From assembly GCA_020205615.1 (NCBI GenBank), contig CM035162.1:34684479-34748478 (forward strand): a stretch of DNA of 64,000 nucleotides. Direction: 5' to 3'. A program made the translations under genes and the position numbers. The first letter of the stretch is position 1. Each line of letters starts with the position of its first letter. The notes under the pieces are model-generated. The model saw only the letters and a list, made by a program, of their open reading frames with translations, did not search any database and was not told the DNA's origin. This DNA is from Panax quinquefolius (Eukaryota > Streptophyta > Magnoliopsida > Apiales > Araliaceae). This document shows positions 38,143 to 50,611 of this stretch, piece by piece.

Positions 38143-38147
38143 AAAAA

Positions 38148-38247
38148 TGTATATACACAGATGTGTAGTACACAGTCACCCTTCACTATAGCCCCAAAAA
38201 AACGTTACTATAGGCGACATTGTACTACAAAGCTGTGTATATACATA
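38148..38247. repeat. About 100-bp hairpin with ATGTATATACACAG termini
   Basis: ATGTATATACACAG at the left is mirrored by CTGTGTATATACAT at the right, with further pairing of TGTAGTACA and TGTACTACA and of CTATAG and CTATAG. It resembles a small foldback MITE. A diverged version may exist in the left duplicate at about 2060-2135. Confidence 0.6.
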
Positions 38248-38250
38248 TAG

Positions 38251-38253
<3 letters not shown>

Positions 38254-38304
<51 letters not shown>
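38254..38304. repeat. (AT)n microsatellite
   Basis: A pure TA run of about 50 bp, corresponding to 2138-2188 in the left duplicate. Confidence 0.9.
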
Positions 38305-38306
<2 letters not shown>

Positions 38307-38769
38307 CCTATGTTCTAAAATTTAAATATATAAGATCACTATTGTAAACTATCTAAAAATATTAAGTTTTTCATAATTTCTAATGAATCATCTCAATTTG
38401 GAGTTTGAAAATTTATCGTATTGATCTTTAAAAATTAATAATGATCTTATAGTTTGAAACAGATGGAGCGAGTATATTGAATTGTTTTGTACAAATTTTT
38501 TTTTATTAACCATGTTGGTTGAACAAAATAAATAAATTGTGTGATTATTACAAGATTGTACTTATTTTAATGAAAATTTTTGGATCATATATCTTCAAGC
38601 TAAACTTTAGTGTTATAAAGGAATTTTTTATGTTGGAATTAATCACCAATTTGTATTGATGTACTAGTTTTACCCTGCATCTTGCTTGAAAATTTTCATT
38701 TCAAAGAAGAAAATACCTATCAGTCTATCAGCTTGTACCGGCATACCTTTTTTATTTTTTTTCTTTCTT

Positions 38770-40191
38770 TTCTCCATTCTTTATTATTTTGTTGGAATAA
38801 CCTATATACGCGGGATACCCTATACTTGGTGAAATTCTTCTGTTATTCCATTATTTATTATTCTGTTGGAACATCATGTCTGTGCGTTTACGCATGACCT
38901 GGTTCCGTTGTTTATTATTTTGTTGGAACATCTTGTCTGTGCGTTTACGCATGACCTGGTTCCATTATGTATTATTCTGTTGGAATATCCTATCAGTGCG
39001 TTTACGCATGACCTGGTTCCATTATTTATTATTACATTAGAATATCCCGTTGCGTGCGCTACGCACGACCGGTTCCATTATTAATTATTCTGTTGAATAA
39101 CTCGTCTGCATGCGGCCTATCGCATGCCCGGTGATTTCTTTTGTTATTCCATTCTTTATTATACTCGGTTGGTTAAAGTTTTGACTTCTATACTCCATGA
39201 AATTAGTGGAATATCCTCGATATTTAAGCTTCATCCAAGATCTTTTTATGAAAATATTCTTCCGAGCATTCTTGAAAAGTGTTACTTCTGCAAAAGAAGT
39301 ATCATGTTGACAATTTGGACATTATTAGTTCTGGATAAATTAATTCTTGAACTTGTTTTATTGAATTCTTATATCATTGTCATCATCCTCATGTTTATAT
39401 TATGTTGAAAGTCATCCGTGGTCCAGAGTGCATGATGGACTTGGTATGATTATGACTGTGGATTATTCTGGTAATCATGACCGTAATGTTACAAATGATG
39501 TGGAAAAAGTCCTCATTGACTAGTAGTGCATTGATGGACAGTTGTTGGCATGATCATGACCATTGATGAATACACGAATATCCTTGGCTGTGGTGCATGG
39601 ATAATTTGTGGTTGTGATTTTAATGAATATCCTTGGTCGTAGTGCAAGGATGATGTGGATTATTTATTAAGCTGAGTCTCAACGATAAAAGTCCTGAAAA
39701 ACCTTTTAAATCATAGAAGATAGTAGATTTTATTCTCTACTTGACTCTTCTAATGGATTGCTTGTTTCGGTGCAGTTAAACTTGATGTTTGTTATATTTT
39801 ATCAGTTTAACACTGTTGAAGGCTAATGATAATTTATTCTGCATTATCTTAGTCATAATATTTCTTGCTGGGCTAGTTGAGCTCACCCTTTTGCTTTCAT
39901 TGTTCTCTTTAGGAAATGAGAACGTAGCAGGGACTAGTTGGGGAACAGAGTGATGGTCCAGATAATAGCATTAGTAGTCATCACTATTCTATGAAATAGT
40001 GTGATAATAAATGTAATGAGGATCCCATTGAGTTTGTATATTGTCTAGATGACAATATTTGTATTAAAACTCACAACATATGTTTAGTCATATTTTACAC
40101 GACTGTTGTATAATTAAGTTGTATTTGAATTTTGTACCATGTATTTGGTGACTCAGAATAGGTGATGTATACCGATTTTGGGGGCGTCATA
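38770..40191 (+). repeat. Truncated 5' LTR of element B
   Basis: Only the 3' part of the LTR is present, starting at the TTCTTTATTATT units that correspond to about 46318 in the right LTR. It ends GGGGGCGTCATA. The missing U3 region means no promoter for the element from this side. Confidence 0.85.
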
Positions 40192-40391
40192 GTTGGTATC
40201 AAAGCTTAGGGATATGATCCCTGGTTAAGATGTGAGAATAGAACTAGGAGGGAGAGACGGAAATTCATTCGCTAGTATGACCTACCCAAGTTTATTTGGT
40301 ATTTAATTGGTCGGTCGAATATATAGGGATAATATGTTACATGTCAATTAACCTTTGTTTTGTGGCGCATATATAAAAATGACATACGAGA

Positions 40392-41460
40392 ATGTTGAGA
40401 ATAGCAATGGAGCACAAAGTAATCGCTGATTCACCACATATCAATAATCGTGATAATGTGCATCGTGAAGGCAACAATCCTCATGCAAACAACAACACTG
40501 ACCAAATGATGAATGATGTAATGTTCAGAGGCTTTATGCAATTCATGCAACAACAGGCGAGAGCGGCTCATGTCCAAAATATAGGTGGAAACACTGGAAA
40601 CTCTCGGACGGTCACCGCTAAACCGTTCAAGGAGCTGGGACCACCGGAGTTTATTGGAGAGCCAAAACTACTTAAGGCGAAAGCATGGATAAAGCAGATC
40701 ACCAAGATATTTGATGTCTTGGGATGCTCCGAGGAGCAAAAGGTTCCCTTTGCCACCTTTATGTTGCGAGGAGAGGCAGATTACTGGTGGGAATCGGTAA
40801 AACGTACTCAACCTGCCGCACTAAAGATGTCTTGGGGGAAGTTCCAAGAACTATTCAACGACAAGTACTTTCCCGAAAGTATTCGTCACATAAAAGAGGT
40901 AGAGTTCATCAAGTTGGAGCAGAATAATATGACTGTGTCGTAGTATGAAGCTAAGTTTGCCGAGTTATCTCGGTTTGCGTCCCACTTGGTGGATAATAAA
41001 GAGAGAATGACGCGGATGTTTTTAAGAGGTTTAAAGCCGGAGATACGTCAACATCTTATTTCTCATAAACTGTGTTTGTATTCAGATGTTGTAAATAGGG
41101 CTCAGTTAATATATTGCGATAACGAGTGAACGCAACCAAAAGAGAGCAGCCGGCAAAATGATAATACCAGTGAGAGCAGTCATCGAAGCGGTGACAACAA
41201 GCGTGGAGGGAATCAACATGCCAGAAGTGGTAACCACTTTATGGTAATCGTACCAAAACAATAAGAATGGACATTTCAAGAAGAGGAGATTCAACAATGA
41301 TGGAAAGACATCAGCACCAGCACCCGTTGTTAAGGAAGGAGAACGACCACCTATCATATGCTTCAAATACGGAGGGGAGGGACACATCAGTCCAAACTGC
41401 GTGATGCCATCCAAAGCATATTATAATTATGGAAGAGAAGGTCACTTAGCCCGATTTTGT
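40392..41460 (+). pseudogene. Gypsy gag with double zinc knuckle (element B)
   Basis: 40392-40943 encodes the retrotransposon Gag core (FKELGPPEFIGEPKLLKA, GEADYWWESVKR, FNDKYFPESIR), followed by an in-frame TAG at 40941. Reading on gives LSRFASHLVDNKERMTRMF. The two knuckles near 41358-41460 have Cys changed to Tyr ([18 protein letters not shown]), as G-to-A transitions would give. A frameshift lies near 41130. Confidence 0.85.
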
Positions 41461-43554
41461 CGTTCACCGAAGACAAGTTCAGCTAGGATGGAGGCACCAA
41501 AGGCCGTCCCAGAAAAGTCAAAGCCGGTAGTGCAAGGGAGAGCGTTTGTTGTGACCTCCCAGAAAGCAAGGAACCCGAATGAGGTCATCATGGATAAGCT
41601 TATCATAAACTCTAGCGAAGTCTATACTTTATTTGATACTGGTTCTACCCATTCTTTTATTTCTCCTACTTGCGCTCAACGATTAAATTTGACTCCGGAG
41701 AAATTAGACTTTGACTTATCTGTGGAAACTCCATTGGGAGAAACTTTCATTACATCCACTGTTTATACGTCTTGTTTGGTTCAAATCGGTACCCTCACAT
41801 TACTTGTCGATCTTATTTCATTGAAAATACTTGTATTTGATGTGATTCTAGGGATTGATTGGTTAACTACTCATCATGCTAAAATTGATTGTTTTCGTAA
41901 GGTTGTTAGCTTTCATATTCCTAATCAACTTATTATGCGAATTCAAGTGACCAAACCATTAAAATCAATCACGGTCATATCAAGCCATAAAGTTATTCAT
42001 TTATTGAAAAACGGATGTCAAGCTTTCTTAGCTCATGTCCCGGATCTAAACAAAAATACGTCAGTTTTGAATGATATTTCTATTGTTAATAAATTCCCTG
42101 ACGTATTCCTTGAAGAACTTCCTGGCCTACCCCCAGAGCGTGAAATTGAATTTTGTATCGACCTTGAACCCGATACAAAACCCATTTCTAAAGCCCCATA
42201 TCGAATGTCTCCTATTGAACTTCAGGAGTTAAAGACCCAATTGCAAGAATTGTTAGACATTGGTTTCATTCGTCCTAGTATGTCTCCTTGGGGTGCTCCT
42301 ATTCTATTCGTGAAGAAGAAAGATGGGAGTATGCAACTTTGTATTGATTATCGGGAGTTGAATCATGTCACCATCAAAAATAGGTACCCATTTCCACGTA
42401 TTGATGACCTGTTTGACCAGTTGTAAGGAGCTAAATTCTTTTTAAAGATTGATCTTCGTTCCGGATATCACCAATTAAAGATTAGAACCGATGACATTCC
42501 AAAGACGGTTTTCAAAACTTGTTACGGGCATTATGAATTCCTAGTCATGTCCTTTGGATTGACTAATGCTCCTGCTGCCTTCATGGATATGATGAACCGA
42601 GTATTCAAGGAATATTTGGATCACTTTGTGGTCGTCTTTATTGATGACATCCTTATTTATTCCAAAAGTCGTGAAGATCATGAGCAACACTTGAGGCTGA
42701 CAATCCAAAAGCTTCGTGAATACAAGTTTTATGCCAAGTTGAAGAAATGTGAGTTCTGGCTTGAGGAAGTAGCATTCCTTGAGCACGTAGTATCAAGTCA
42801 TGGAATATCTGTTGACCCGGCAAAGATTGAAGCAATTCAAAGCTGGGAGCAACCTAAATTAGTGACCGAAGTACGTAGCTTTCTCGGCTTAGCTGGTTAT
42901 TATTGGAGATTCGTGGAAGGATTTTCTCGAATAGCTACTCCATTAACTCAGCTGACTCGGAAAGATACAAAATTCGGTTGGAGCGAAGAATGTGAGAAGA
43001 GTTTTCAAGAACTCAAGAGGAGACTCATTTCAGCACATGTTCTAACAATACCATCTGGCTTGGAGGGATTTGTCATCTACAGTGTTGCTTCGGGCAAAGG
43101 GTTGGGATGTGTTCTCATGCAACATGGGAAAGTCATAGCTTATGCCTCAAGACAACTCAAAGAATATGAGAGGAATTATCCTACTCATGACCTAGAGTTA
43201 GCAGCTGTTGTCTTCGCACTTAAAATTTGGAGGCATTACTTGTATGGGGAGAAGGTGGAGATCTTTACGGATCATAAAAGCCTCAAATATTTCTTCACTC
43301 AAAAGGAACTCAACATGCGACAACGACATTGGCTTGAACTGTTGAAAGATTATGATCATACCATCCAATACCATCCCGAAAAAGCAAACGTGGTAGCTTA
43401 CGCATTGAGTAGAAGATCATCATGCAAATCACGAAAAGCGATATTGTCAACACAAAGGCCCATTTTGTGTGACTTGCAAAGGATGGAGATAGAGTTAAAG
43501 ACTCAGGACCCATGTGATGATGGAGAATATACGAGTAGAACCGACTTTAATTAA
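41401..43554 (+). pseudogene. Gypsy protease, reverse transcriptase and RNase H (element B)
   Basis: 41401-42426 has the protease ([15 protein letters not shown], active site intact) and the first half of RT ([35 protein letters not shown]). A TAA at 42424 replaces a Gln codon. RT resumes ([34 protein letters not shown]). RNase H follows but its first catalytic Asp is Val ([10 protein letters not shown]) and the conserved final VADALSRR reads VAYALSRR. A frameshift at about 43540 separates it from integrase. Confidence 0.9.
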
Positions 43555-45016
43555 TAAAGTTAAAGTCTGCCAAGCTGCGGACACAGCCGATGCGTATGAG
43601 GAAGAAAGTGCAAGAAGGTGCTATACCCAAGAAGAAAGAATCGATGAAGAAGGAATACTTCGAGTCAACTCCAGACTTTGTGTTCCTAACGACCCTGATT
43701 TAAAGTATAAAATTATGATGGAGGCGCACAACACACCGTTTGCAATCCATCCTAGGAGTACCAAAATGTATCATGATATTCGTCATACATTTTGGTGGAG
43801 CAATATGAAGAGAGAGATAATGCTGTTTATCTCAAGGTGTCTAACTTGTCAACGAGTTAAAACGGAGCATCAAGTACCAAAAGTTCCATTGCAACCACTT
43901 GAAATTCTAGAATGGAAGTGGGAGCACATTACCATGGATTTCAAGCTGACGGCCTTCCTAAGGTTTCTCGAAGGTATAGATGCGATTTGGGTCATTATTG
44001 ATAGATTGACCAAGTCTGCTCATTTCTTACCGATACGAGAAACTTATACACTTGAACGTCTTGCTCGTATGTACATAAATTAGATTGTAAGACTGCATGG
44101 TATGCCAGTATCCATAGTTTCTGATCGAGACCCAAGATTCACTTTACGATTTTGGGTTAGTTTGCAGAAAGCTATGGGTACAGATTTACAATTTAGCTCG
44201 GCATATCATCCTCAGAAGGACGGGCAGTAGGAGAGGACGATTCAAGCTCTTAAAGATCTATTAAGACTCTGTGTCCTTGACTTCAAGGGAAGTTGGGACA
44301 AGTTCTTACCATTGGTGGAGTTTTCCTACAACAACAGTTATCAAGCAAGTATTGGCATGGCTCCATTCGAGGCGTTGTATGGAAGAAAGTGTCGTTCTCT
44401 AGTATGCTGGGATGAGGTGGGTGAAGCAACGTTGTTGGGACCGGAGTTGGTACGGATGACTATGGAAAAGATTCAAACGATCCGACAACGTATAAAAATC
44501 TCACAAGATCGACAAAAGAGTTATGCTGATCTTCATCGAAAAGACGTGGAATTCGATATTGGAGATCATGTGTTGTTATGTGTTGCTCCATGGGAAGGAG
44601 TTACGAGATTTGGAAAGAGAAGAAAGCTCAATCCTCGATTCATTGGCCCATTTTTAATCCTTGATCGAGTAGGAACTGTTGCCTATAGACTCGCTTTACC
44701 GCCAAGTATGTCTCGTGTTCATAATATTTTTCACATATCCATATTACGTAAATATGTGGAAGACCCGAACCACATTATTGAGTTAGAACCGGATGAAATA
44801 GCGGAAGATTTGACGTATGAAGAGGTTCCTGCTCAAATCTTGGATAAGAAGGAACATATTCTACGCTCCAAGGTTATACCTCAAGTCAAAGTTTTGTGGA
44901 GAAACCACGATGTTGAGGAAATGACTTGGGAGTTAGAATCTGAAATGAAATCAAGATATCGTTACCTCTTCGACATACCAGGTACGTACCCTAATTTCGA
45001 GGCCGAAATTTCATAA
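43514..45016 (+). pseudogene. Gypsy integrase with chromodomain-like tail (element B)
   Basis: The zinc finger (RHTFWWSNMKREI, CLTCQRVKTEHQ), the first Asp (EHITMDF), VIIDRLTKSAHF, the second Asp ([11 protein letters not shown]), and HPQKDGQ followed by a TAG in place of Ser are visible, with another stop at 44083. 44312-45016 is open and encodes [20 protein letters not shown], the GPY-like region (KLNPRFIGPFLILDRVG) and a tail with VKVLWRNHDVEEMTWE, which matches the degenerate chromodomain of Tekay-type chromoviruses. The stop at 45016 is 11 bp before the 3' LTR. Confidence 0.88.
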
Positions 45017-45027
45017 GAAGGGGAGGT

Positions 45028-46655
45028 TGTAAGACCCCAACTTTTATGAATAAAGATGAATTTTCTATAAATATCATTTTTGAATATTATGGAATGAATT
45101 TGATATAATGTTATAGTTATGTGTAATATTTATAAATTTTGCAAAGTACGCAAGTTGTTATATAATATTCAATTGGTGGGGAATATTCGTTTTAACAAGA
45201 AATATTCGTACAACGGCACAATCATTGGTGGACCCCACGACGAAATTATTATCGGATTGAGAAAACGACAAAAATACTTTATGAAAATAATGGCGGAAGT
45301 TTTACCGTTAACTGTTGAAACACCCGGTGTTAAAAGTGCAAGAATACTGAGTAGTTACAAAGAGCACACACAAGTATTGATTATTGATGCTTACGTGAGA
45401 AGTCACTCGGTTTGTTCAATTATTGTTACAATAATTCACGCGTAAGTATCTCACGTTATTTGATTCAATTATTGTCAATATTTTATAATCAATAATTGAG
45501 ATGACAAAGTTATTAATATTATTATTTGCAATATTAACGATGTCTAGAAGTTCTCTCAAGGAGAGGTTTGGTCACCTAATTGCGCGCCAATGAGGAGAAA
45601 TTCTTATTGAAAGCCCCTCTTTCCGCGGGAACGATATGGTCAATTAATATTGTGAATTATAATAAAGATGATGAGTTTTATTTTATTAGTATTATTAATG
45701 TAATAAAATGTAAAAACTTTTATATATAAAATGTAATACTTTTATAAAGTTATTCGCTTTTATTAGACTAATAAGTAAATCTTTTTATATAAAATGTAAT
45801 ACTTTTATAAAGTTATCTACATTTTATTAGACAATAATTAGAATATATTATATTTTATTATGCATAAATGCATGCATAGTGTTTGCATAGTAAAATCTTT
45901 TTTATATAAAATGTAATACTTTTATAAAGTTATTCGTTTTATTAGATTATAAATAGAATATATTATATTTTATTGTAAACCAATCTGACCGTCTGCTTAA
46001 AGTAAATCAATCTGGACCATTCATGAATTAGTTACTATCGCAGTTCATTCTTCTATAAATAAAGCTCATTCCTTCATTATTTCTTACGAATTCACTAAAA
46101 CTCTAGAGAGAGAAACTATAGAGAGAGTTCTTCTTCTATAATCTTGGAGCGTATTTCTTTAGAGTTTAAGAAAGCTTTGAAGCGTAGTCTGAGTTTTCTT
46201 TGAGTATATCATCGCCTACCAATTAAAATACTCTTCTTTTACTGTAAGGGATATTATTTGTTGTACTCGTTAAGGGTATTCCTTCTTTCTTATTGGTGAA
46301 ATTTTTTTGTTATTCCATTCTTTATTATTCTCATTGGAATAACCTGTATACGTGGGATACCCTATACTTGGTAAAATTCTTCTGTTATTCCATTATTTAT
46401 TATTCTGCTGGAACATCTTGTCTGTGCGTTTACGCATGACCTGGTTCCGTTGTTTATTATTCTGTTGGAACATCCTGTCTGGTGCGTTTACGCATGACCG
46501 GTTCCATTATTTATTATTCTATTGGAATATCCTGTTCAGGTGTTTTACGCATGACCGGTTCCATTATTTATTATTCTGTTGGAATATCCTCAGCTTGAGC
46601 GTTCACGCATACCACAGTTCCATTATTTATTATTCGTGGAATAACTCGTGCATAA
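45028..46655 (+). repeat. 3' LTR of element B, left part
   Basis: This starts TGTAAGACCCCAACTTTTATG and contains the conserved block GGAGAGGTTTGGTCACCTAA (45562-45581), a likely TATA (CTATAAATAAAGCTC, about 46053) and the start of the about 60-bp TTATTCTGTTGGAA unit array. It is interrupted at about 46655 by an inverted LTR and resumes at 49169. Confidence 0.88.
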
Positions 46656-49168
46656 GGTGACGCCCCCAAATAGGTATACATCACCCATCTTGAGTCGCCA
46701 AATACATGGTACAAAAATTCAAATACAACTTAATTATACAACAATTGTGTAAAAATACGACTAAACATATGCTATGAGTTTTAATACAAATATTGTCATC
46801 TAGATAATATACAAACTCAATGATGTTCTCATTACATTTATTATCACACTATTTCACAGAATAGTGAGGACTACTAATGCACCATCTAGGACCATCACTG
46901 CTTTTCCCGACTAATCCTCGCTACGCTCTCATTTCCTCAAGAGAACAATGAAAGCAAAAGGGTGAGCTCAACTAGCCCAAAGAAGAAATATTATGACTAA
47001 GATAATGCGAATAAATTATCGTTAGCCTTCAACAAGTGTTAAACCGATACAATATAACAAACATCAAGTTTAATCGCACTTAACAAGCAATCCATTAGAA
47101 GAGTCAAGTAGAGAATAAAATCTACTATCTTCTATGATTTAAAAGGTTTTTCATTACTTTTATCACGAGACTCAACAATAAATAATCCACATCATCAAAT
47201 CATCCCCGCACTACGTGCCGAGGATATTCTTTAGTATCACGACCACTTAATTATCCATGCACTACGGGCCAAAGATAATTATGTTTTCATCAATCTGCTC
47301 GATCATGCCATAAAATAATTCATCTTTGCACCCTTGGCGTCAAGAGAATCCATAGCCATAATCATACCAAAAAGCGGCCCATCAATGCACTACGGGCAAT
47401 GAGAACTTTTTCCACATCATTTGTAACATTACTACCATGATTATACCGAATAATCCTGGTCATAATCATACCAAGTCCATCTATGCACTACAGCCACCAC
47501 GATGACTTTCAACATAATATAAACATGAAGATGATGACAATGACATAATAATTCAATAAAACAAGTTCAAGAATTAATTTATCCAGGAACTAACAACGTC
47601 CAAATTGTCAACATTATATTGCTTTGTAGAGTAAAATTCAAGAATGCTCAGAAGAATATTTCCTTGAAAAGATACTGGATGAAGCACAAATATCAAGGAT
47701 ATTCCACTAATTTCATGGAGTATAGAAGTCAAAACTTTAACCAACTGAGTATAATAGAATATATGAAACTGCAAATGGATCTTCACCCGCTATGCGGTAA
47801 TTCCACGTATACATATCATTTTCACAATTTAATAAGGAATGAATATAAAGGATCATTCACCATGCATATGGTAATCCACATAGACAGGTTATTCCAACAG
47901 AATAATAAATAATGGAATAACAGAAGGATTCACCATGCGTTCAATAGACTTGCACAGATAGGTTATTCCCAATAGAATAATAAATAATGGAACCAGGTCC
48001 CATAAACGCCAAAACAGGATATTCCAAATGTAATAATAAATAATGGAACCAGTCCCACAGAACGCACGTATACGATATTCGATAGAATAATAAATAATGG
48101 AATAACAGAAGAATTTCACCAAGTATAGGGTATCCCGCATATACAGGTTATTCCAACAGAATAATAAAGAATGGAATAAAAAAAGAATTTCACCAATAAG
48201 AAAGAAGGAATACCCTTAACGAGTACAACAAATAATATCCCTTATCTTAGAAAGAAGAGTACTGGATATAGAAGTAGTGAAGTAGCAGAACACTTTTCTT
48301 CTTTCTCTTTATAGTTTCTCTCTGTAGTTTCAAAGTGAATTAAATAAGAAATAATGAATGAATGAGCTTCTATTTATAGAAGAATGGACTGCATAGTAAC
48401 TAACTTATGAACGGTCCAGATTGATTTACTTTAATCTGACGGTCCATATTTAAAGCAAAATCTTTTAAATAAAGTATAATATATTCTATTTATAATCTAA
48501 TAAAACGAATAACTTTATAAAAGATTTTACTATGCAAACACTATCTGCAGCACTATGCAAACACTATGCATAATAAAATATAATATATTCTAATTATTGT
48601 CTAATAAAATGATAACTTTATAAAAGTATTCTCTTTTATATAAAAAGATTTTACTATACAAAATACTATGCAGACATACTATGCAACACTACGCATAATA
48701 GAATATAATATATTATATTTATAGAATAACTTTATAAAACTATTCATTTTATATAAAAAGTTTTTCATTTTATTACATTAATAATACCAATAAAACAAAA
48801 CCGAGTGACTTATCACGTAAGCATCAATAATCAATACCGTGTTACTACTATGCAACCACGCCAGACATCGCTTTTACTACTACTGAGAGTAGTTCAACAA
48901 GATTAATCGGTAAAACTTCCGCCGTTATTTTCATAAAATATTTTTGTCGTTTTCTCAATCCGACAATTATTCCGTTGCGGGGTCCACCAATGATTGTGTC
49001 ATTGGACGAATATTCCCCGATCAATCGAATATTATACAACAACTTGCATACTTTTCAAAATTTATAAATACTACCCACAACTATAACACTATCTCAAATC
49101 CACACCACAATATTCAAAAAAATATTCGAGAAAATTAAATCTTTATTCATAAAATCTGGGGTCTCACA
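46656..49168 (-). mobile_element. Inverted solo gypsy LTR within the 3' LTR of element B
   Basis: It begins TGACGCCCCCAAATAGG, the complement of the LTR 3' end, and finishes with GGGGTCTCACA, the complement of the LTR start. No internal sequence accompanies it, so it is a solo LTR, presumably left by recombination between the two LTRs of a nested element. Flanking duplication cannot be established because the left flank (GCATAAGG) differs from the right (TGCGG). Confidence 0.85.
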
Positions 49169-50258
49169 TGCGGTCTATCGCATGCCTGGTGATTTCTTTT
49201 GTTATTCCACTCTTTATTATACTCAGTTGGTTAAAGTTTTGACTTCTATACTCCATGAAATTAGTGGAATATCCTTGATATTTACGCTTCATCCAAAGAT
49301 CTTTTCATGGAAATATTCTTCGAGCATTCTTGAGTGTTACTCTCTGAAGAAGTATCATGTTGACAATTTGGACATTATTAGTTCTGAATAAATTAATTCT
49401 TGAACTTGTTTTATTGAATTCTTATATCATTGTCATCATCCTTATGTTTATATTATGTTGAAAGTCATCTCGTGGCTTTGTAGTGCGTAGATGGACTTGG
49501 TATGATTATGACTGAGGATTATTCGATGTAATCATGGCCGTAATGTTACAAATGATGTGGAAAAAGTCCTCATCAAATTCGTAGTGCATTGATGGATAGT
49601 TGTTGTCATGATCATGACCATCGATGAATACACGAATATCCTCGGTCGTGGTGCATGGATAATTTGTGGTTGTGATACTAAATGAATATCCTCGGTAGTA
49701 GATGTGCGGGGATGATGTGGATTATTTATTAAAATTTGAGTTTCGGTGATAAAAGTCATGAAAAAAACCTTTAAATCATAGAAGATAGTAGATTTTATTC
49801 TCTAATCGACTCTTCTAATGGATTGCTTGTTCACTGCAGCTTAAACTTGATGTTTGTTATATTTTATCGCTTTAACATCACTGTTGAAGGCTAATGATAA
49901 TTTATTCGCATTATCTTAGTCATAATATTTCTTCTTGGGCTAGTTAAGCTCACCTTTTTACTTTCATTGTTCTCTTCGTGAAATGAGAACGTAGCGAGGA
50001 CTAATCGAGGGAGCAGTGATGGTCCGGATAATAGCATTAGTAGTCCTCACTATTCTATAAAATAGTGTGATAATAAATGTAATGAGAACCCCCATTGAGT
50101 TTGTATATTGTCTAGATGACAATATTTGTATTAAAACTCACAGCATATGTTTAGTCGTATTTTACACGACTGTTGTATAATTAAGTTGTATTTGAATTTT
50201 GTATCATGTATTTGGCGACTCAGAATAGGTGATGTATACCGATTTTGGGGCCGTCACA
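49169..50258 (+). repeat. 3' LTR of element B, right part
   Basis: This resumes at TGCGGTCTATCGCATGCCTGG, matching 39111 onward in the left LTR, and ends TTGGGGCCGTCACA. AT-rich host sequence follows directly. Confidence 0.88.
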
Positions 50259-50289
50259 ATATATATAGGAAGAGCTTCTTTAGAGAACT

Positions 50290-50420
50290 TAGGAGTGAAC
50301 CCAAAAACAAATCGACTATAACGACAGACAAAACCGTAATAGCATAGAAAGCCGGTTTTCTATGCTATAGCGACGTTTTTGTCTGTCGTTATAGACGGTT
50401 CGTTTTTTGAGTTCGCTCCC
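50290..50420. mobile_element. Foldback MITE, about 131-bp near-perfect hairpin
   Basis: The two halves, about 57 nt each, are inverted repeats around a short centre (GCCGGTT). The ends AGGAGTGAACCCAAAAAC and GTTTTTTGAGTTCGCTCCC pair, as do CGACAGACAAAAC with GTTTTTGTCTGTCG and TAGCATAGAAA with TTTCTATGCTA. No coding capacity. The family is not identified. Confidence 0.85.
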
Positions 50421-50442
50421 TTGATTAACTGGAAAAGCTGGT

Positions 50443-50466
50443 CGTGTGTGTGTGTGTGTGTGTGTG

Positions 50467-50504
<38 letters not shown>
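50443..50504. repeat. Compound (GT)n(AT)n microsatellite
   Basis: About 12 GT units (50443-50467) are followed by TA repeats (50469-50504). Confidence 0.95.
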
Positions 50505-50505
<1 letters not shown>

Positions 50506-50611
50506 CCCTTGTTTTTAATTTTAAGAAAGTTATCATTCATCATCGTGGAATAAAAGATAAAATAGGAGACGAGAGTGACTTCGTAATTCCTTTCCATCCC
50601 TTTCCCTTCTA

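Larger units (their letters stand above)
38770..50258 (+). mobile_element. Gypsy element B (chromovirus-like) with split 3' LTR
   Basis: The element has a 5'-truncated left LTR (about 38770-40191), binding site TTGGTATCAAAGCTTAGG (40193), gag, protease, RT, RNase H, integrase with a chromodomain-like tail, purine tract AAGAAGGGGAGGT, and a right LTR in two parts (45028-46655 and 49169-50258) separated by an inverted solo LTR. The gypsy order (RT before integrase) is clear. It cannot be autonomous because of stops and lost catalytic residues. Confidence 0.92.
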
